Part shown: positions 45,075 through 53,818 of the stretch, in pieces
How the letters are laid out: each line of letters starts with the position of its first letter
Numbering within the stretch: the stretch's first letter is position 1
The notes under the pieces: model-generated
Told to the model about the DNA's origin: nothing
The model's database searches: none
The model's input: the letters and a program-made list of their open reading frames with translations, nothing else
Source of the DNA: Devosia marina
Lineage (GTDB): Bacteria; Pseudomonadota; Alphaproteobacteria; Rhizobiales; Devosiaceae
Direction: 5' to 3'
Length of the DNA: 64,000 nt
Assembly (NCBI RefSeq): GCF_009758415.1
Contig: NZ_WQRF01000008.1
Coordinates: forward strand, 1 to 64,000
Program-made: the position numbers and the translations under genes

Positions 45075-45497
45075 TCAGAGCCGAAGCAGATCGACGAAGC
45101 GGCCCAGGACTTCGGAAAATTTCTTGCGCTGCTTGGTCTTAAGCTCGCCCATCAGGGCCTCTTCGAGCTGAGCCCAGTGATCGGCCAGGGCATTGCGGAT
45201 GCGCAGGCCGCGTTCGGTGAGGGCAATGCCTGGTTCAAGTTCGGGGCCGACGGCCTGACGGGTGATGAAGTCGCGGCTGGCGAGCCGCTCAAGCCTGGTG
45301 GCCAGCATGCCGGTGGTGAGCCCCAATTCCCGGGCCAGATCGGCCTCAGTTGTCCCCGCGCGGCCCAGCACGAATAATATGGCATCGTCGCCGGGCTCGA
45401 GACCTTTCTCGACCAGCGGCAAGAGCAGCGCCTTGTGCGCAAGTTGTCCAGCTTCGATGAGCCGGTAGAGCGCTGAGCGGGAGGAGGGTCTGGCCAT
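45075..45497 (-). CDS. MarR family transcriptional regulator
   Basis: A 140-residue regulator from ATG 45497; no strong ribosome-binding site. The winged helix is in EADLARELGLTTGMLATRLERLASRDF, followed by the wing and ITRQAVGPELEPG. The gene is divergent from the LysR gene across about 150 bases. No target is obvious. Confidence 0.82.
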   Translation of the reverse strand: MARPSSRSALYRLIEAGQLAHKALLLPLVEKGLEPGDDAILFVLGRAGTTEADLARELGLTTGMLATRLERLASRDFITRQAVGPELEPGIALTERGLRIRNALADHWAQLEEALMGELKTKQRKKFSEVLGRFVDLLRL

Positions 45498-45645
45498 AGG
45501 CGGGAAAATAGTCCGATCTCCTTGTCGCCGTCGATTGGGCATCTATCCTATCGTTAATCGCTCAACGACCAAGGGGCGTTATTGTTCACCCAATGCAGAT
45601 GAGTTATGCGTCCATTGACCATCTCTGAGTGAACGGACATCTCCC

Positions 45646-46545
45646 ATGTCGCAGGACCTTTCCCGCATCCGCGCCTTCGTGCAGGTCTTCGACGCAGGCG
45701 GGTTTTCGGCCGCGGCGCGGCAGCATGGGCGCTCCAAGGCGCTCTTGAGCAAATATGTCACCGATCTTGAGGACTATCTGGGCGTCCGGCTGATGAACCG
45801 CACGACGCGTAAGCTGAGCCTAACCGAGGCGGGCGAGGCTTATTATCGCGAGGCTTCCGGGCTGTTGCAGCAACTCGACGATCTGGACGCCAATATTGCA
45901 GACCAGACTGCCGAACCGCGGGGCCTCCTGCGCGTTTCGGCGCCGCGCAATTTCGGCGAGAGCACGCTGGCGCCGGCGATCTTTGCCTATCTGCAGAAAT
46001 TCCCCAAGGTGACGCTCGATCTCAGGCTCGAGGATCGCTATGTCGATCTGGTCGATGAGGGGATCGACGTGGCGCTGCGCATTTCGACCCTGGCGGACTC
46101 TTCGCTGATCGCCCGCAAGATTGCCGATATGCATGTGGTGGTTGGTGGTGCGCCCCGGCTGATCGAGCAGGTCGGAACGCCCAAACATCCCGAAGATCTG
46201 AGGCACCTGCCCTGCATTGTCGATGTGAACCTGCAGGGTCAGTCGAACTGGCGGTTCACCGAAGAGGGCAAGACCATTTCGGTGCCGGTGACCGGACCGT
46301 TGCGGGTCAATTCGCCATTGGCGGCCCGCACAGCCGCCGCGCTGGGTCTCGGTTTTGTCGTATTGCCGTCCTATCTGGCCGAGCCGAGCGTGCAGAAGGG
46401 CGAGCTGGTGCCGGTGCTGGCCGACTTCCTGCCGACCGGGCAGACATTGCAGGCCGTTTATCCGCATCGGCGGCATCTGGCGGGCAAGGTGCGGGCGTTG
46501 ATCGATCATCTGGTGGAGTGGTTCGCCACACACCCCATTCATTAG
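45646..46545 (+). CDS. LysR family transcriptional regulator
   Basis: A 299-residue LysR regulator. The N-terminal helix-turn-helix is FVQVFDAGGFSAAARQHGRSKALLSKYV (in two pieces) with DLEDYLGVRLMNRTTRKL typical of the CrgA/AaeR-like subgroup. The effector domain begins with RVSAPRNFGES. It is followed after nine bases by the Ni/Co exporter, so may be co-transcribed with it, but metal control by LysR proteins is unusual. The inducer is unknown. Confidence 0.9.
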   Translation: MSQDLSRIRAFVQVFDAGGFSAAARQHGRSKALLSKYVTDLEDYLGVRLMNRTTRKLSLTEAGEAYYREASGLLQQLDDLDANIADQTAEPRGLLRVSAPRNFGESTLAPAIFAYLQKFPKVTLDLRLEDRYVDLVDEGIDVALRISTLADSSLIARKIADMHVVVGGAPRLIEQVGTPKHPEDLRHLPCIVDVNLQGQSNWRFTEEGKTISVPVTGPLRVNSPLAARTAAALGLGFVVLPSYLAEPSVQKGELVPVLADFLPTGQTLQAVYPHRRHLAGKVRALIDHLVEWFATHPIH

Positions 46546-46554
46546 GGGCGCATA

Positions 46555-48135
46555 GTGAACGGATTTCGGCGAGGGGCGGCGATGGCCGCGCTGGCGGCAG
46601 TTTTTTTCGCGCAGCCGGCACTGGCCCATCCACATATCATGATCGACGCCAAGGCGACGATCCGGTTCGACGATGAGGGCCGGGTGGCGGGGCTGCACCA
46701 TAGCTGGACCTTCGACACTGCATTTTCGGTGTGGATGGTGCAGGGGCTCGATACCGATGGCGATGGCACAGTCAGTTCCGCCGAGATGCAGGCGTTGGCG
46801 GACGAGAACATGGTCGGGCTGGCCGATTACGGTTTCTATACCTATGCCGGCGACGAGATGAACTTTGTGCCCGTCGGCGACCAGCGCATGACCTATGAGA
46901 ACAACCGCGTCACGCTGGACTATTCCATTTCGGCCGTTGACCCGCAGCCGGTTGGCGAGCGGTTTGAACTGGGGATCTATGATCCCGAATATTACGTGGC
47001 CATTACGGTGAACGATGCGGTCGACGTGACGCTGGAGAATGCGCCGGGCGATTGCGCCGTGCGCCTTGAGCCGCCAAAGCCGATGCCGCCTGAGGTGGAG
47101 GAGCGGCTCTATTCGCTGGGGCCCGAAGTGCTGGAACTGCCGCCCGACCTGGCTGCTGCCATGCGCGGAACCCAGGGGCAGGTCGTGGTGTCGTGCGGTG
47201 CGGCCGCAGTGGCGACGACCGCGCTGGAGGCGACGGAAGATGTGGCCCGAGCCCGGCCGGCAGCGCCATTTGGCGGCCCGCCGCCGGAGGTGGGGATCAA
47301 CCTGCCGCGCAGCGGGTTTTTCGGCTGGCTGCAGAACCAGCAGCGGGACTTTTATGCGGCGCTGACCGCCTCGCTCGATGCGCTGCGCGCGGACTGGACC
47401 GCTTTCTGGGTGCTGGGCGGGCTGAGCTTCCTCTACGGCATCTTCCATGCGGCGGGGCCCGGGCATGGCAAGGTGGTGATTTCGTCCTATGTGGTGGCCA
47501 ATGAGAGCCAGTTGCGGCGCGGCGTGGTGCTGAGCGGGCTGTCGGCCCTGATGCAGTCGCTGGTGGCCATCGGCTTTGTGCTGATCCTGGCCGGCGCGCT
47601 GAACCTGACCAGCACGGCGCTGGGCGATGCGGCGCATTGGGTAGGCGTGGTTTCCTATGCAATGGTGGCATTGCTGGGCGCCTGGCTGGTGCTGCGCAAG
47701 ATTTTCGGCTGGGGTCATTCTCACGACCACGACGGCCATCACCACCATGACCATCACGATCATGACCACCATGAGCACGAGCACAGCATGCACCATGCAA
47801 TTGCGCCGCAGGATATCCGGGGCAATTGGCGGGAGCAATTGGGCGTCGTGCTGGCAGTGGGGCTGCGGCCCTGTTCGGGGGCGCTGGTGGTGCTGGTGTT
47901 TGCACTGTCGCAGGGCGTGCTGGCGGCGGGCATTGCTGCGGTGCTGCTGATGGGGCTGGGCACGGCAATCACGGTGGCGACACTGGCGACCCTGGCGGTG
48001 ACGGCCAAGGGTCTGGCGGCGCGCATTGGCGGGGCGGACAGCGCCCTGGCCGGCGCAATCGTCTGGTGGGCCGAATTGGCCGGCGCGGTGTGTGTGCTGG
48101 GCTTTGGCGTGCTGCTGCTGGTGGCTAGCGTCTAA
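46555..48135 (+). CDS. DUF1007-NicO fusion, nickel/cobalt exporter
   Basis: A 526-residue protein starting with GTG. Residues 1-24 are a signal peptide; the following DUF1007 domain is periplasmic and contains a full 12-residue EF-hand loop (DTDGDGTVSSAE, 66-77). From about 280 the NicO/RcnA-type transporter begins, with about six helices, including GIFHAAGPGHGKVVISSYV and GLRPCSGALVVLVFALSQG. A cytoplasmic His/Asp loop at about 388-415 (GWGHSHDHDGHHHH onward) is typical of Ni2+/Co2+ exporters. In most genomes DUF1007 and NicO are separate adjacent genes. The role is likely efflux of Ni or Co. Confidence 0.88.
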   Translation: MNGFRRGAAMAALAAVFFAQPALAHPHIMIDAKATIRFDDEGRVAGLHHSWTFDTAFSVWMVQGLDTDGDGTVSSAEMQALADENMVGLADYGFYTYAGDEMNFVPVGDQRMTYENNRVTLDYSISAVDPQPVGERFELGIYDPEYYVAITVNDAVDVTLENAPGDCAVRLEPPKPMPPEVEERLYSLGPEVLELPPDLAAAMRGTQGQVVVSCGAAAVATTALEATEDVARARPAAPFGGPPPEVGINLPRSGFFGWLQNQQRDFYAALTASLDALRADWTAFWVLGGLSFLYGIFHAAGPGHGKVVISSYVVANESQLRRGVVLSGLSALMQSLVAIGFVLILAGALNLTSTALGDAAHWVGVVSYAMVALLGAWLVLRKIFGWGHSHDHDGHHHHDHHDHDHHEHEHSMHHAIAPQDIRGNWREQLGVVLAVGLRPCSGALVVLVFALSQGVLAAGIAAVLLMGLGTAITVATLATLAVTAKGLAARIGGADSALAGAIVWWAELAGAVCVLGFGVLLLVASV

Positions 48136-48235
48136 GCCGGATCACTGCAGTGAGCGCGACCCATAGCCGCTTTGCGCCGGGGAGTGAAATGCGTATGGTG
48201 CGGCCAATTCTGGAACATTTCCAAACTGGTCCCCG

Positions 48236-49258
48236 ATGTCCGCTCATCTTCCACCGAACCATCCGCCCGTGCCCAAGCAGAAGATCGGGGTGCTGCTGCT
48301 CAATCTCGGGACGCCGGATGGCACGGATTACTGGAGCGTGCGGCGGTATCTGAAGGAATTCCTCTCCGACCCGCGGGTGATCGAAACGCCCAAATGGCTG
48401 TGGTGGCCGATCCTCAATTTCATCATCCTCTCCTTCCGTCCGCAAAAGAGCGGGCATGCCTATGCCCAGATCTGGGACAAGGAGAAGGATGAAAGCCCGC
48501 TGCGGGTGATCACCAGAGAGCAGACGGAAAGTCTAGCACAGCGGCTCGAGGGCGAGGATATCGTGGTGGAATTTGCCATGCGTTATGGCAATCCCTCGAC
48601 CCGCTCGGTGCTGGAGAAGATGCAGGCGGCCGGGTGCCAGAAGATCCTCTTGGTGCCGCTTTATCCGCAATATTCGGCGACCACCACGGCGACGGCCAAT
48701 GACAAGGCGTTCGAGGCGCTCAAGCATATGCGCTGGCAGCCGGCAGTGCGTACGGCGCCGGCCTATTTCGAGGACCCGGACTATATCGCGGCGCTGGGCA
48801 ATTCGATCCGCGACGGGGTGGCCAAGCTCGATTTTGAGCCGGATGTGGTGATCACCTCCTATCACGGCATGCCGGTGGAGTATCTGCAAAAGGGCGACCC
48901 GTACCATTGCCAGTGCTTCAAGACCACGCGGCTGGTGCGCGAGTATCTCGGCTGGGACAAGGACCGGCTGATGGTCACCTTCCAGAGCCGGTTCGGGCCG
49001 ACCGAATGGCTGAAGCCCTATACCGACAAGACGCTCGAAGCGCTGCCGGGCAAGGGGATCAAGAAGGTGGCTATCCTGGCCCCGGCCTTTCATGCCGACT
49101 GCATCGAGACGCTGGAAGAGATCGCCATGGGCGGCAAGGATACATTCCTAGAGGCGGGCGGGGATAAGTTCGCCTATATCCCGTGCCTCAATGCCTCGCC
49201 GGGCAGCATGGACCAGATCGAAGCCATGGTGCGGCGCGAGCTGGGCGGGTGGCTTTAG
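48236..49258 (+). CDS. hemH: Ferrochelatase
   Basis: A 340-residue HemH, the last enzyme of protoheme synthesis, inserting Fe2+ into protoporphyrin IX. IGVLLLNLGTPDG opens it, then LVPLYPQYSATTTATAND and ITSYHGMPVEYLQKGDPYH with the catalytic His, and LAPAFHADCIETLEEIA. It has no iron-sulfur C-terminal cluster. It is not adjacent to hemF. Confidence 0.95.
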   Translation: MSAHLPPNHPPVPKQKIGVLLLNLGTPDGTDYWSVRRYLKEFLSDPRVIETPKWLWWPILNFIILSFRPQKSGHAYAQIWDKEKDESPLRVITREQTESLAQRLEGEDIVVEFAMRYGNPSTRSVLEKMQAAGCQKILLVPLYPQYSATTTATANDKAFEALKHMRWQPAVRTAPAYFEDPDYIAALGNSIRDGVAKLDFEPDVVITSYHGMPVEYLQKGDPYHCQCFKTTRLVREYLGWDKDRLMVTFQSRFGPTEWLKPYTDKTLEALPGKGIKKVAILAPAFHADCIETLEEIAMGGKDTFLEAGGDKFAYIPCLNASPGSMDQIEAMVRRELGGWL

Positions 49259-49304
49259 GCCCCTCTCCCTTGGGGGAGAGATGCTGCGCACACCGCCTGC
49301 GAAG

Positions 49305-49673
49305 TCACCAACCCGGCCCGACGAAATCGGGCGGGGTGACGTTGACCAGGCCCCGGCCGGTGAGATAGCTGCGCTGGACCCAGCCATAATCGGGAATGCG
49401 GCACCAGGTGGTAGCGCCCCTGGGCCAGAGCGTGTGGCCGGCGTCGCCGATCCATGAGCCTCGGTTGCTGTCGCTGTCGGTCTGGGTGCAATAATCGACC
49501 GGGATTTCCTGGCCGTCGTGCAACCGGCCGATAATGGCAAAGCGCGCATCGGGCCCCTCATGCACGGCAATATTGCCGCCTGAAACGCGGGCGGTGATGG
49601 TCAGCGCCTGGGCCGGCGCGCTGAGGGCCAGGGCGGCGAGCGCGGCAAGGGTCATGGCATGAAAGGGGCGCAT
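49305..49673 (-). CDS. Secreted SH3-domain-like protein
   Basis: A 122-residue protein. ATG 49673 has GGAGG five bases upstream; the ATG at 49685 is in frame but less well placed. Signal peptide ends near APAQA. The following SH3b-like region includes ARVSGGNIAVHEGPDARFAIIG and ends with YGWVQRSYLTGRGL. Two cysteines could pair. It resembles the SH3b proteins at 44.5 and 63.1 kb in layout. Confidence 0.72.
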   Translation of the reverse strand: MRPFHAMTLAALAALALSAPAQALTITARVSGGNIAVHEGPDARFAIIGRLHDGQEIPVDYCTQTDSDSNRGSWIGDAGHTLWPRGATTWCRIPDYGWVQRSYLTGRGLVNVTPPDFVGPGW

Positions 49674-49751
49674 GGCGGCCTCCATTTGTGTTGACCTGTC
49701 CATGCGCGCAGGCTGTGGCGAGTTCATGACATCTTGTTGCGCGGGCGTGGC

Positions 49752-50102
49752 TCAATCGCCGGCCGGATCGTCAAGCGTGTCCCAATTCTCTTCTCCCAAT
49801 TGGTCGGAATAATATTCGCCGAACTGGCGCGCGGCGGCGGCGAGGCGATGTACGTGGACGGCGAGATCGGTCTGCGAAAGCGGCCCGCTATAGGCCAGCG
49901 GCGGGAAGAAGGGGAGTTCGGCGTGGCGGCAGAACAGCTTGTTGGCGCGGCGCCGGACGGCTTCCAGCGCGTCGACGGTGGGCGCGGTGACCGGGCCGGT
50001 GAGGCGGCCTGAATGCAGCGCCGTCTTGAGGGCGGTGACTTCAATCTCGAGGCGGCGATAGCTGGCAAGGGCGCGGGGGCCGAGGGGTGGGGTGGGGCTC
50101 AT
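49752..50102 (-). CDS. Small soluble protein of unknown function
   Basis: A 116-residue protein, ATG with AGGAG six bases upstream. It is helical and contains RRLEIEVTALKTALHSGRL, NKLFCRHAELPFF and LAVHVHRLAAAARQFGEYY. No family is recognised. It is the last core-like gene before the AT-rich defence island on the right. Confidence 0.55.
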   Translation of the reverse strand: MSPTPPLGPRALASYRRLEIEVTALKTALHSGRLTGPVTAPTVDALEAVRRRANKLFCRHAELPFFPPLAYSGPLSQTDLAVHVHRLAAAARQFGEYYSDQLGEENWDTLDDPAGD

Positions 50103-50210
50103 CTGTGTCTCCTGTGCGTGGTGGAGACAGTCTACGCCCGGCGCCGCCAGCGGGGATAAGCGCCCGGCCTTGCGGCTTGCGCTTGCACTTGCCCCTTGGG
50201 GCTACGGTAA

Positions 50211-50265
50211 CGGGCGGCCTTGGGCTCTATCCTGTTTACTACAATGGGGAGCCTAAGGCCGCCCG
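50211..50265. other. Seventeen-base-pair stem-loop of unknown role
   Basis: The arm CGGGCGGCCTTGGGCTC (50211-50227) pairs with GAGCCTAAGGCCGCCCG (50249-50265). All 17 positions pair in RNA, one as G-U, around a 21-base loop. No T run follows, so it is not a standard terminator. The direct repeat GCTACGG-AA flanks it on both sides. Confidence 0.65.
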
Positions 50266-50521
50266 CTACGGAAACACGGATTTTCCACGGGTCCGGATTC
50301 AGGCGGTACCGTTATTGCAGGTCCGGCTGCCGAGCTTCTACCCGCGTAAAGAGGCGCCCCTCTTCCCGGCCTCCCCACCCGACCCTGCGTGGGGGCCGCG
50401 TAACGGCGGGGATGGGGGGAGGATAGGGCAGGGTTGAGGGGGCGGGGATAAGATTATGTGCACCTACCGTCGAAGGCCTACTTCTTGGCATCCCTCCAGT
50501 CGAAATAGCGGCCAATGCCCC

Positions 50522-50580
50522 CGCCATTCGAGCGTAGCTCTCATGGCTGTCTGGTCTTGAAAAGCTCCACCGGAGCTTTT
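50522..50580. repeat. Composite repeat: unit paired with 32304-32329 plus hairpin
   Basis: The first 26 bases match 32304-32329 with one difference. The hairpin AAAAGCTCC-ACC-GGAGCTTTT at 50560-50580 follows, as AAAATCTCCCC-ACA-GGGGAGATTTT does at the other site, so the whole composite is a dispersed element. Confidence 0.75.
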
Positions 50581-50899
50581 CATCCGGCTATGCCGGACCG
50601 CCTGCGAACCCCCAGAGCGGCGGGGTGTAAGTGTCGCCATCATCAAGCGGCGGACCGCCGTTGGAGAGGAGCGCGGTGGTCATAAGGTGAGTGTGGGGTT
50701 TCGGCGTCCAACGATGGATATTTATTGGGGGATAGGGTGGCCTTATTGTGACTGTCTGTCCTCGCCTCATCAGTTGTTTGACCCCGTTAGAGTAAACAAA
50801 TTCGGCCCATGCGTTGAGGTTGTTAATTACTTCAATAAACCCATGGATCCTGGCGGTCAGTTCACGTTATGTTTCTTATTGGAGCACGAGGAATGTACC

Positions 50900-51829
50900 A
50901 TGGCAGATAACCGATCCATTGAACTAAAGACCCGCAGCCAGAGCGAGTGGGAGGAACGGTTTGAATTCTGGTCAACCCCACCCAGCCAAACCGAGCAAGA
51001 TCGGATCGAGCGGACAGTACGTGAAATTACTGAAGCTATCCGCATGTCACCTCGGCTCTCGTCCAGGGGCGTAGTGACGTTTCCTCAGGGCAGTTACGCC
51101 AATCGGGTAAATGTAAGGGCTGACAGCGACGTGGATGTATGCTGCCTCTATAGCGGCACTGTCTTCCACGAGAAGGCGCCAGGAATGTCAGATGGTGACA
51201 CTGGGCTCATTTTTCCCGCGAGTTACACGTACGAAGAGTACAAGGACGATATTGAAGCCGCTCTAGTCGCCCGCTTCGGCCGCTCAGCAGTTACTAGGGG
51301 CAAAAAAGCCTTCGACGTCCACGCGTCTGGATATTTTGTGGATGCAGACGTCGTAGCCTGTAACGAGTTCCGGATGTATCGCGGCACGGGACGCTACGAG
51401 TCCGGCACCGCTCTCAAGCGGGAAGATACTGGTGTTTTGGTAACCGGTTTTCCAGTTCAACATCGCGAGCGTGGGCGTGAAAAAAATGACGCAACGTCAC
51501 GCCGTTATAGACAGCAAGTTCGCATACTGAAGACGCTTCGCAATAATATGAAAAGATGGGGAATAGGGTCTGCAAACGAAGTTTCTTCGTTTGGTCTAGA
51601 GAGCCTTTTTTGGAATTCCCCGGACAGGTTCTTTTTCTCTTCAGACACACATTACGGACGGCTTCTGCTACTCATCGAAAATAGCGTCAAGTCGCTTCGT
51701 GAAAACCCAACCAGCCTGAAAGAAGCGAATGGCATTAAAACTCTGTTTGGCTCTCACACCGACAGGCTGCCCATGCACTACATCTTATTTCTTGAAGACC
51801 TCATGAGGGTGATTTTCTACCGTGGATAG
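50900..51829 (+). CDS. CD-NTase (cGAS/DncV-like nucleotidyltransferase) of a CBASS system
   Basis: A 309-residue nucleotidyltransferase. ATG 50900 has GAGGA upstream, and the conserved region begins soon after; the extension to 50687 is rejected. The nucleotidyltransferase core is clear: GSY at 64-66 and the metal-binding D77-x-D79 (SDVDVC) and a third Asp near 150 (VDADVVAC). The N-terminal helix with W-x-x-PPSQTEQD and the segment FPQGSYANRVNVRADSDVDV resemble clade B/E CD-NTases; the clade is uncertain. CD-NTases make cyclic oligonucleotides upon phage infection that activate a partner effector. Its 3' end overlaps the patatin gene by 8 bases. Composition is clearly AT-richer than neighbouring core genes. 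Confidence 0.88.
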   Translation: MADNRSIELKTRSQSEWEERFEFWSTPPSQTEQDRIERTVREITEAIRMSPRLSSRGVVTFPQGSYANRVNVRADSDVDVCCLYSGTVFHEKAPGMSDGDTGLIFPASYTYEEYKDDIEAALVARFGRSAVTRGKKAFDVHASGYFVDADVVACNEFRMYRGTGRYESGTALKREDTGVLVTGFPVQHRERGREKNDATSRRYRQQVRILKTLRNNMKRWGIGSANEVSSFGLESLFWNSPDRFFFSSDTHYGRLLLLIENSVKSLRENPTSLKEANGIKTLFGSHTDRLPMHYILFLEDLMRVIFYRG

Positions 51830-52748
51830 AAAAATCTTTCGTATATTGTCGCTTGATGGTGGCGGCGCGAAGGGATTTTACACGCTTGGTGTTCTCAAAG
51901 AGGTGGAGGCACTTGCTGGTAAAAAACTGCATGAGCAATTCGACTTGATATACGGCACGAGCACCGGGGCAATTATCACGGCGTTGCTAGGACTTGGATA
52001 TAGCGTTAGCAATATAATTGATCTGTACCGATTGCACGTTGTTTCGGTAATGGCCGCGAGGGGACGTCAAAGAAAATCGGCCGCCCTTGCTAAACTTGGA
52101 CACGATATATTTGCGGCAGCGAGGTTCGAGGATTTCCTGACGGGAGTAGGTATTGTCTCCGCCAAGTGGGTTATTGAACGCCCGATGATATTTAAGTCCG
52201 GGTTCAATCAGGCTCACGGACGTCGAGCTACGTTTGTTCCCGGATTTGGTTGCACTGTATCTGACGCTGTCCAGGCCTCATGCTCCGCATATCCGTTTTT
52301 TGACCGAAAATTAGTGGTTACGGGTAGTGGCGAGAAGGTTGAACTCATCGACGGTGGTTACTGCGCTAATAACCCCACGCTTTACGCCATCGCCGACGCC
52401 GTTAAAGCGATGGAAATACCAGTTGAAAATTTGAGAGTTCTCAGCGTTGGAGTTGGTGAGTATCCGCCTAAGTTGATTTCTCCATTCCAACCTATGCATT
52501 GGCTGAACAAGGTTCCTGAGGTGCAGTTATTACAAAAGACTTTCGATATTAGTACTCAATCTATGGAGCAACTTCGTTCCGTTCTTTTTGGAAATGTGCA
52601 CACTGTTCGGGTAAATGACGCATTCGTAAGTCCAGATATGGCTACCGACATTTTTGAACACGATCTGGACAAACTGAGTATCTTAATTCAACGCGGTTCT
52701 GAGTCATTCGCATCGAAGGAGAAGGACATATCACGTTTGTTGATATGA
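51822..52748 (+). CDS. Patatin-like phospholipase, CapV-type CBASS effector
   Basis: A 308-residue patatin. The oxyanion motif is LDGGGAKGFY (12-18), the nucleophile motif GTSTG with Ser47, and the catalytic Asp in IDGGYCANNP (Asp177). The Ser-Asp dyad is thus complete. CapV-type enzymes are activated by the cyclic nucleotide made by the adjacent CD-NTase and degrade membrane phospholipids, killing the infected cell. The start GTG overlaps the CD-NTase end, indicating one transcript. The last 18 bases overlap, tail to tail, with the gene on the opposite strand. Confidence 0.9.
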   Translation: MDRKIFRILSLDGGGAKGFYTLGVLKEVEALAGKKLHEQFDLIYGTSTGAIITALLGLGYSVSNIIDLYRLHVVSVMAARGRQRKSAALAKLGHDIFAAARFEDFLTGVGIVSAKWVIERPMIFKSGFNQAHGRRATFVPGFGCTVSDAVQASCSAYPFFDRKLVVTGSGEKVELIDGGYCANNPTLYAIADAVKAMEIPVENLRVLSVGVGEYPPKLISPFQPMHWLNKVPEVQLLQKTFDISTQSMEQLRSVLFGNVHTVRVNDAFVSPDMATDIFEHDLDKLSILIQRGSESFASKEKDISRLLI

Positions 52749-53216
52749 TCTCTTTGAGGTGAACAGCTCCAGTCCATGGTTGGAAATTAGTGCGACGAGA
52801 TTGACCGTGGGCTCTTGAGCCATTGCAAGGCAACTATTGTATGCTGAACCTCTATTTGCCATTCCGCCGTCTGTTGAAAGTTGTGAACACAGGCGGAATG
52901 ACCAACCGGATACCCGATACTTCTCTCTGCGTGAGGATCGTAGCAACATCACCGCCCCGTCGTGAGATGCGGGATTAGCATCTAGTGCCGCTTGGATTGT
53001 TGCCGAGAAATGTTTGTCGAAGACGGCACCGAGCGGTGGTGCTGGTCTCAGTAGCATGGGAATTGCCGCCGCAGGATGTTCGCTTCCAGTAACAAAACAA
53101 AGTATGCGAGTGTGCCCTTGACCGACTAGCTGAATTGCTAGGGTATTGAGAATTTCCACCGTTTGTGGGTTAGTTGCTGTCCTTGCCGCGAGTTCAATTT
53201 GCACAACAGATTCCAA
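52731..53216 (-). CDS. DisA_N/diadenylate-cyclase-like domain protein with altered RHR motif
   Basis: A 161-residue protein on the strand opposite to its neighbours, TTG start at 53216 (the first possible after an in-frame stop). Residues 85-152 follow the layout of the DisA_N nucleotide-cyclase domain: DGA at 86-88, then about 35 residues later the counterpart of G-x-R-H-R is GMANRGSAYN (118-127), followed by the strand VNLVALISNHGLELF that matches the V(I/S)-SE-x-G-x-I region. The catalytic RHR is absent, so synthesis of c-di-AMP is doubtful; a ligand-binding sensor role is more likely. It overlaps CapV by 18 bases and the Cap15-like gene by 18 bases or more, leaving no room for private promoters. 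Confidence 0.6.
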   Translation of the reverse strand: MESVVQIELAARTATNPQTVEILNTLAIQLVGQGHTRILCFVTGSEHPAAAIPMLLRPAPPLGAVFDKHFSATIQAALDANPASHDGAVMLLRSSRREKYRVSGWSFRLCSQLSTDGGMANRGSAYNSCLAMAQEPTVNLVALISNHGLELFTSKRSYQQT

Positions 53217-53818
53217 TTTTCCGCCCTAATAATATTGTCCGCCATAGTTTGGGGGGCGGTGCTGCTAATCAGTGGGGTAGAACTCACTTGGGCCCACGCC
53301 CAGCCATTTGGCGCAACGACGTTTGTGGTCACTTCGGTAGTAGTGCTGTTTGACAGGTTCGTTTGGCATTGGCCGCTATTTCGGGGTTGGTTAGTTAGTG
53401 TGCCTCACATCGATGGAATTTGGGAGGTTACTCTCCAGTCTACGTATACGGACCCGAATACTGGCCAGAAAATTTCCCCTATAGTGGGCACTATGATTGT
53501 CACCCAGACCTTGTCCACACTCGTAGTCCGCCTTGAAACAAGTAAGCAAAGTTCCCAAACGCTAGGCTATTCCATTCGAGATGTTGGAGGAGGTGCCTAT
53601 GAAGTCCTTGGCGTCTATCAAAGCGACCCAACACTTGAACACAGAGTCGGCAGCCCAATTCACTACGGCACGTTCAAACTCAGATTAGATCAATCCCCGC
53701 TACCGACCCTGCAAGGACACTATTGGACCGACAGGAACACAAGCGGGCAATTTACCGCACGCAACAGGCAACCTCGCCCAGCTGTGGGCATAACTCAACG
53801 ACTGTTTAGACGTGGCGG

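Larger units (their letters stand above)
50103..50899. other. Gene-free stretch with strong hairpins before the defence island
   Basis: About 800 bases without a supported gene. It contains the 17-base-pair stem-loop at 50211-50265, the repeat unit at 50522-50547 with its hairpin at 50560-50580, and further palindromic GC-rich runs near 50345-50425. From about 50690 rightwards the sequence becomes clearly AT-richer, which marks the left edge of the island. A frame open from 50687 continues into the CD-NTase but its first 71 codons lack protein-like character. Confidence 0.5.

Noticed and set aside
45820-47838. Long minus-strand open frame (672 codons) opposite LysR and the NicO gene
   Set aside because: A shadow frame rich in His, Arg and Gln with no domain; it crosses the boundary of two real plus-strand genes.
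50211-50265. Retron msr/msd RNA
   Set aside because: No reverse transcriptase gene is nearby and the flanks lack the usual msr-msd layout.
50687-50899. Upstream extension of the CD-NTase
   Set aside because: The ATG at 50900 has a good ribosome-binding site, and the 71 extra codons do not look like protein.
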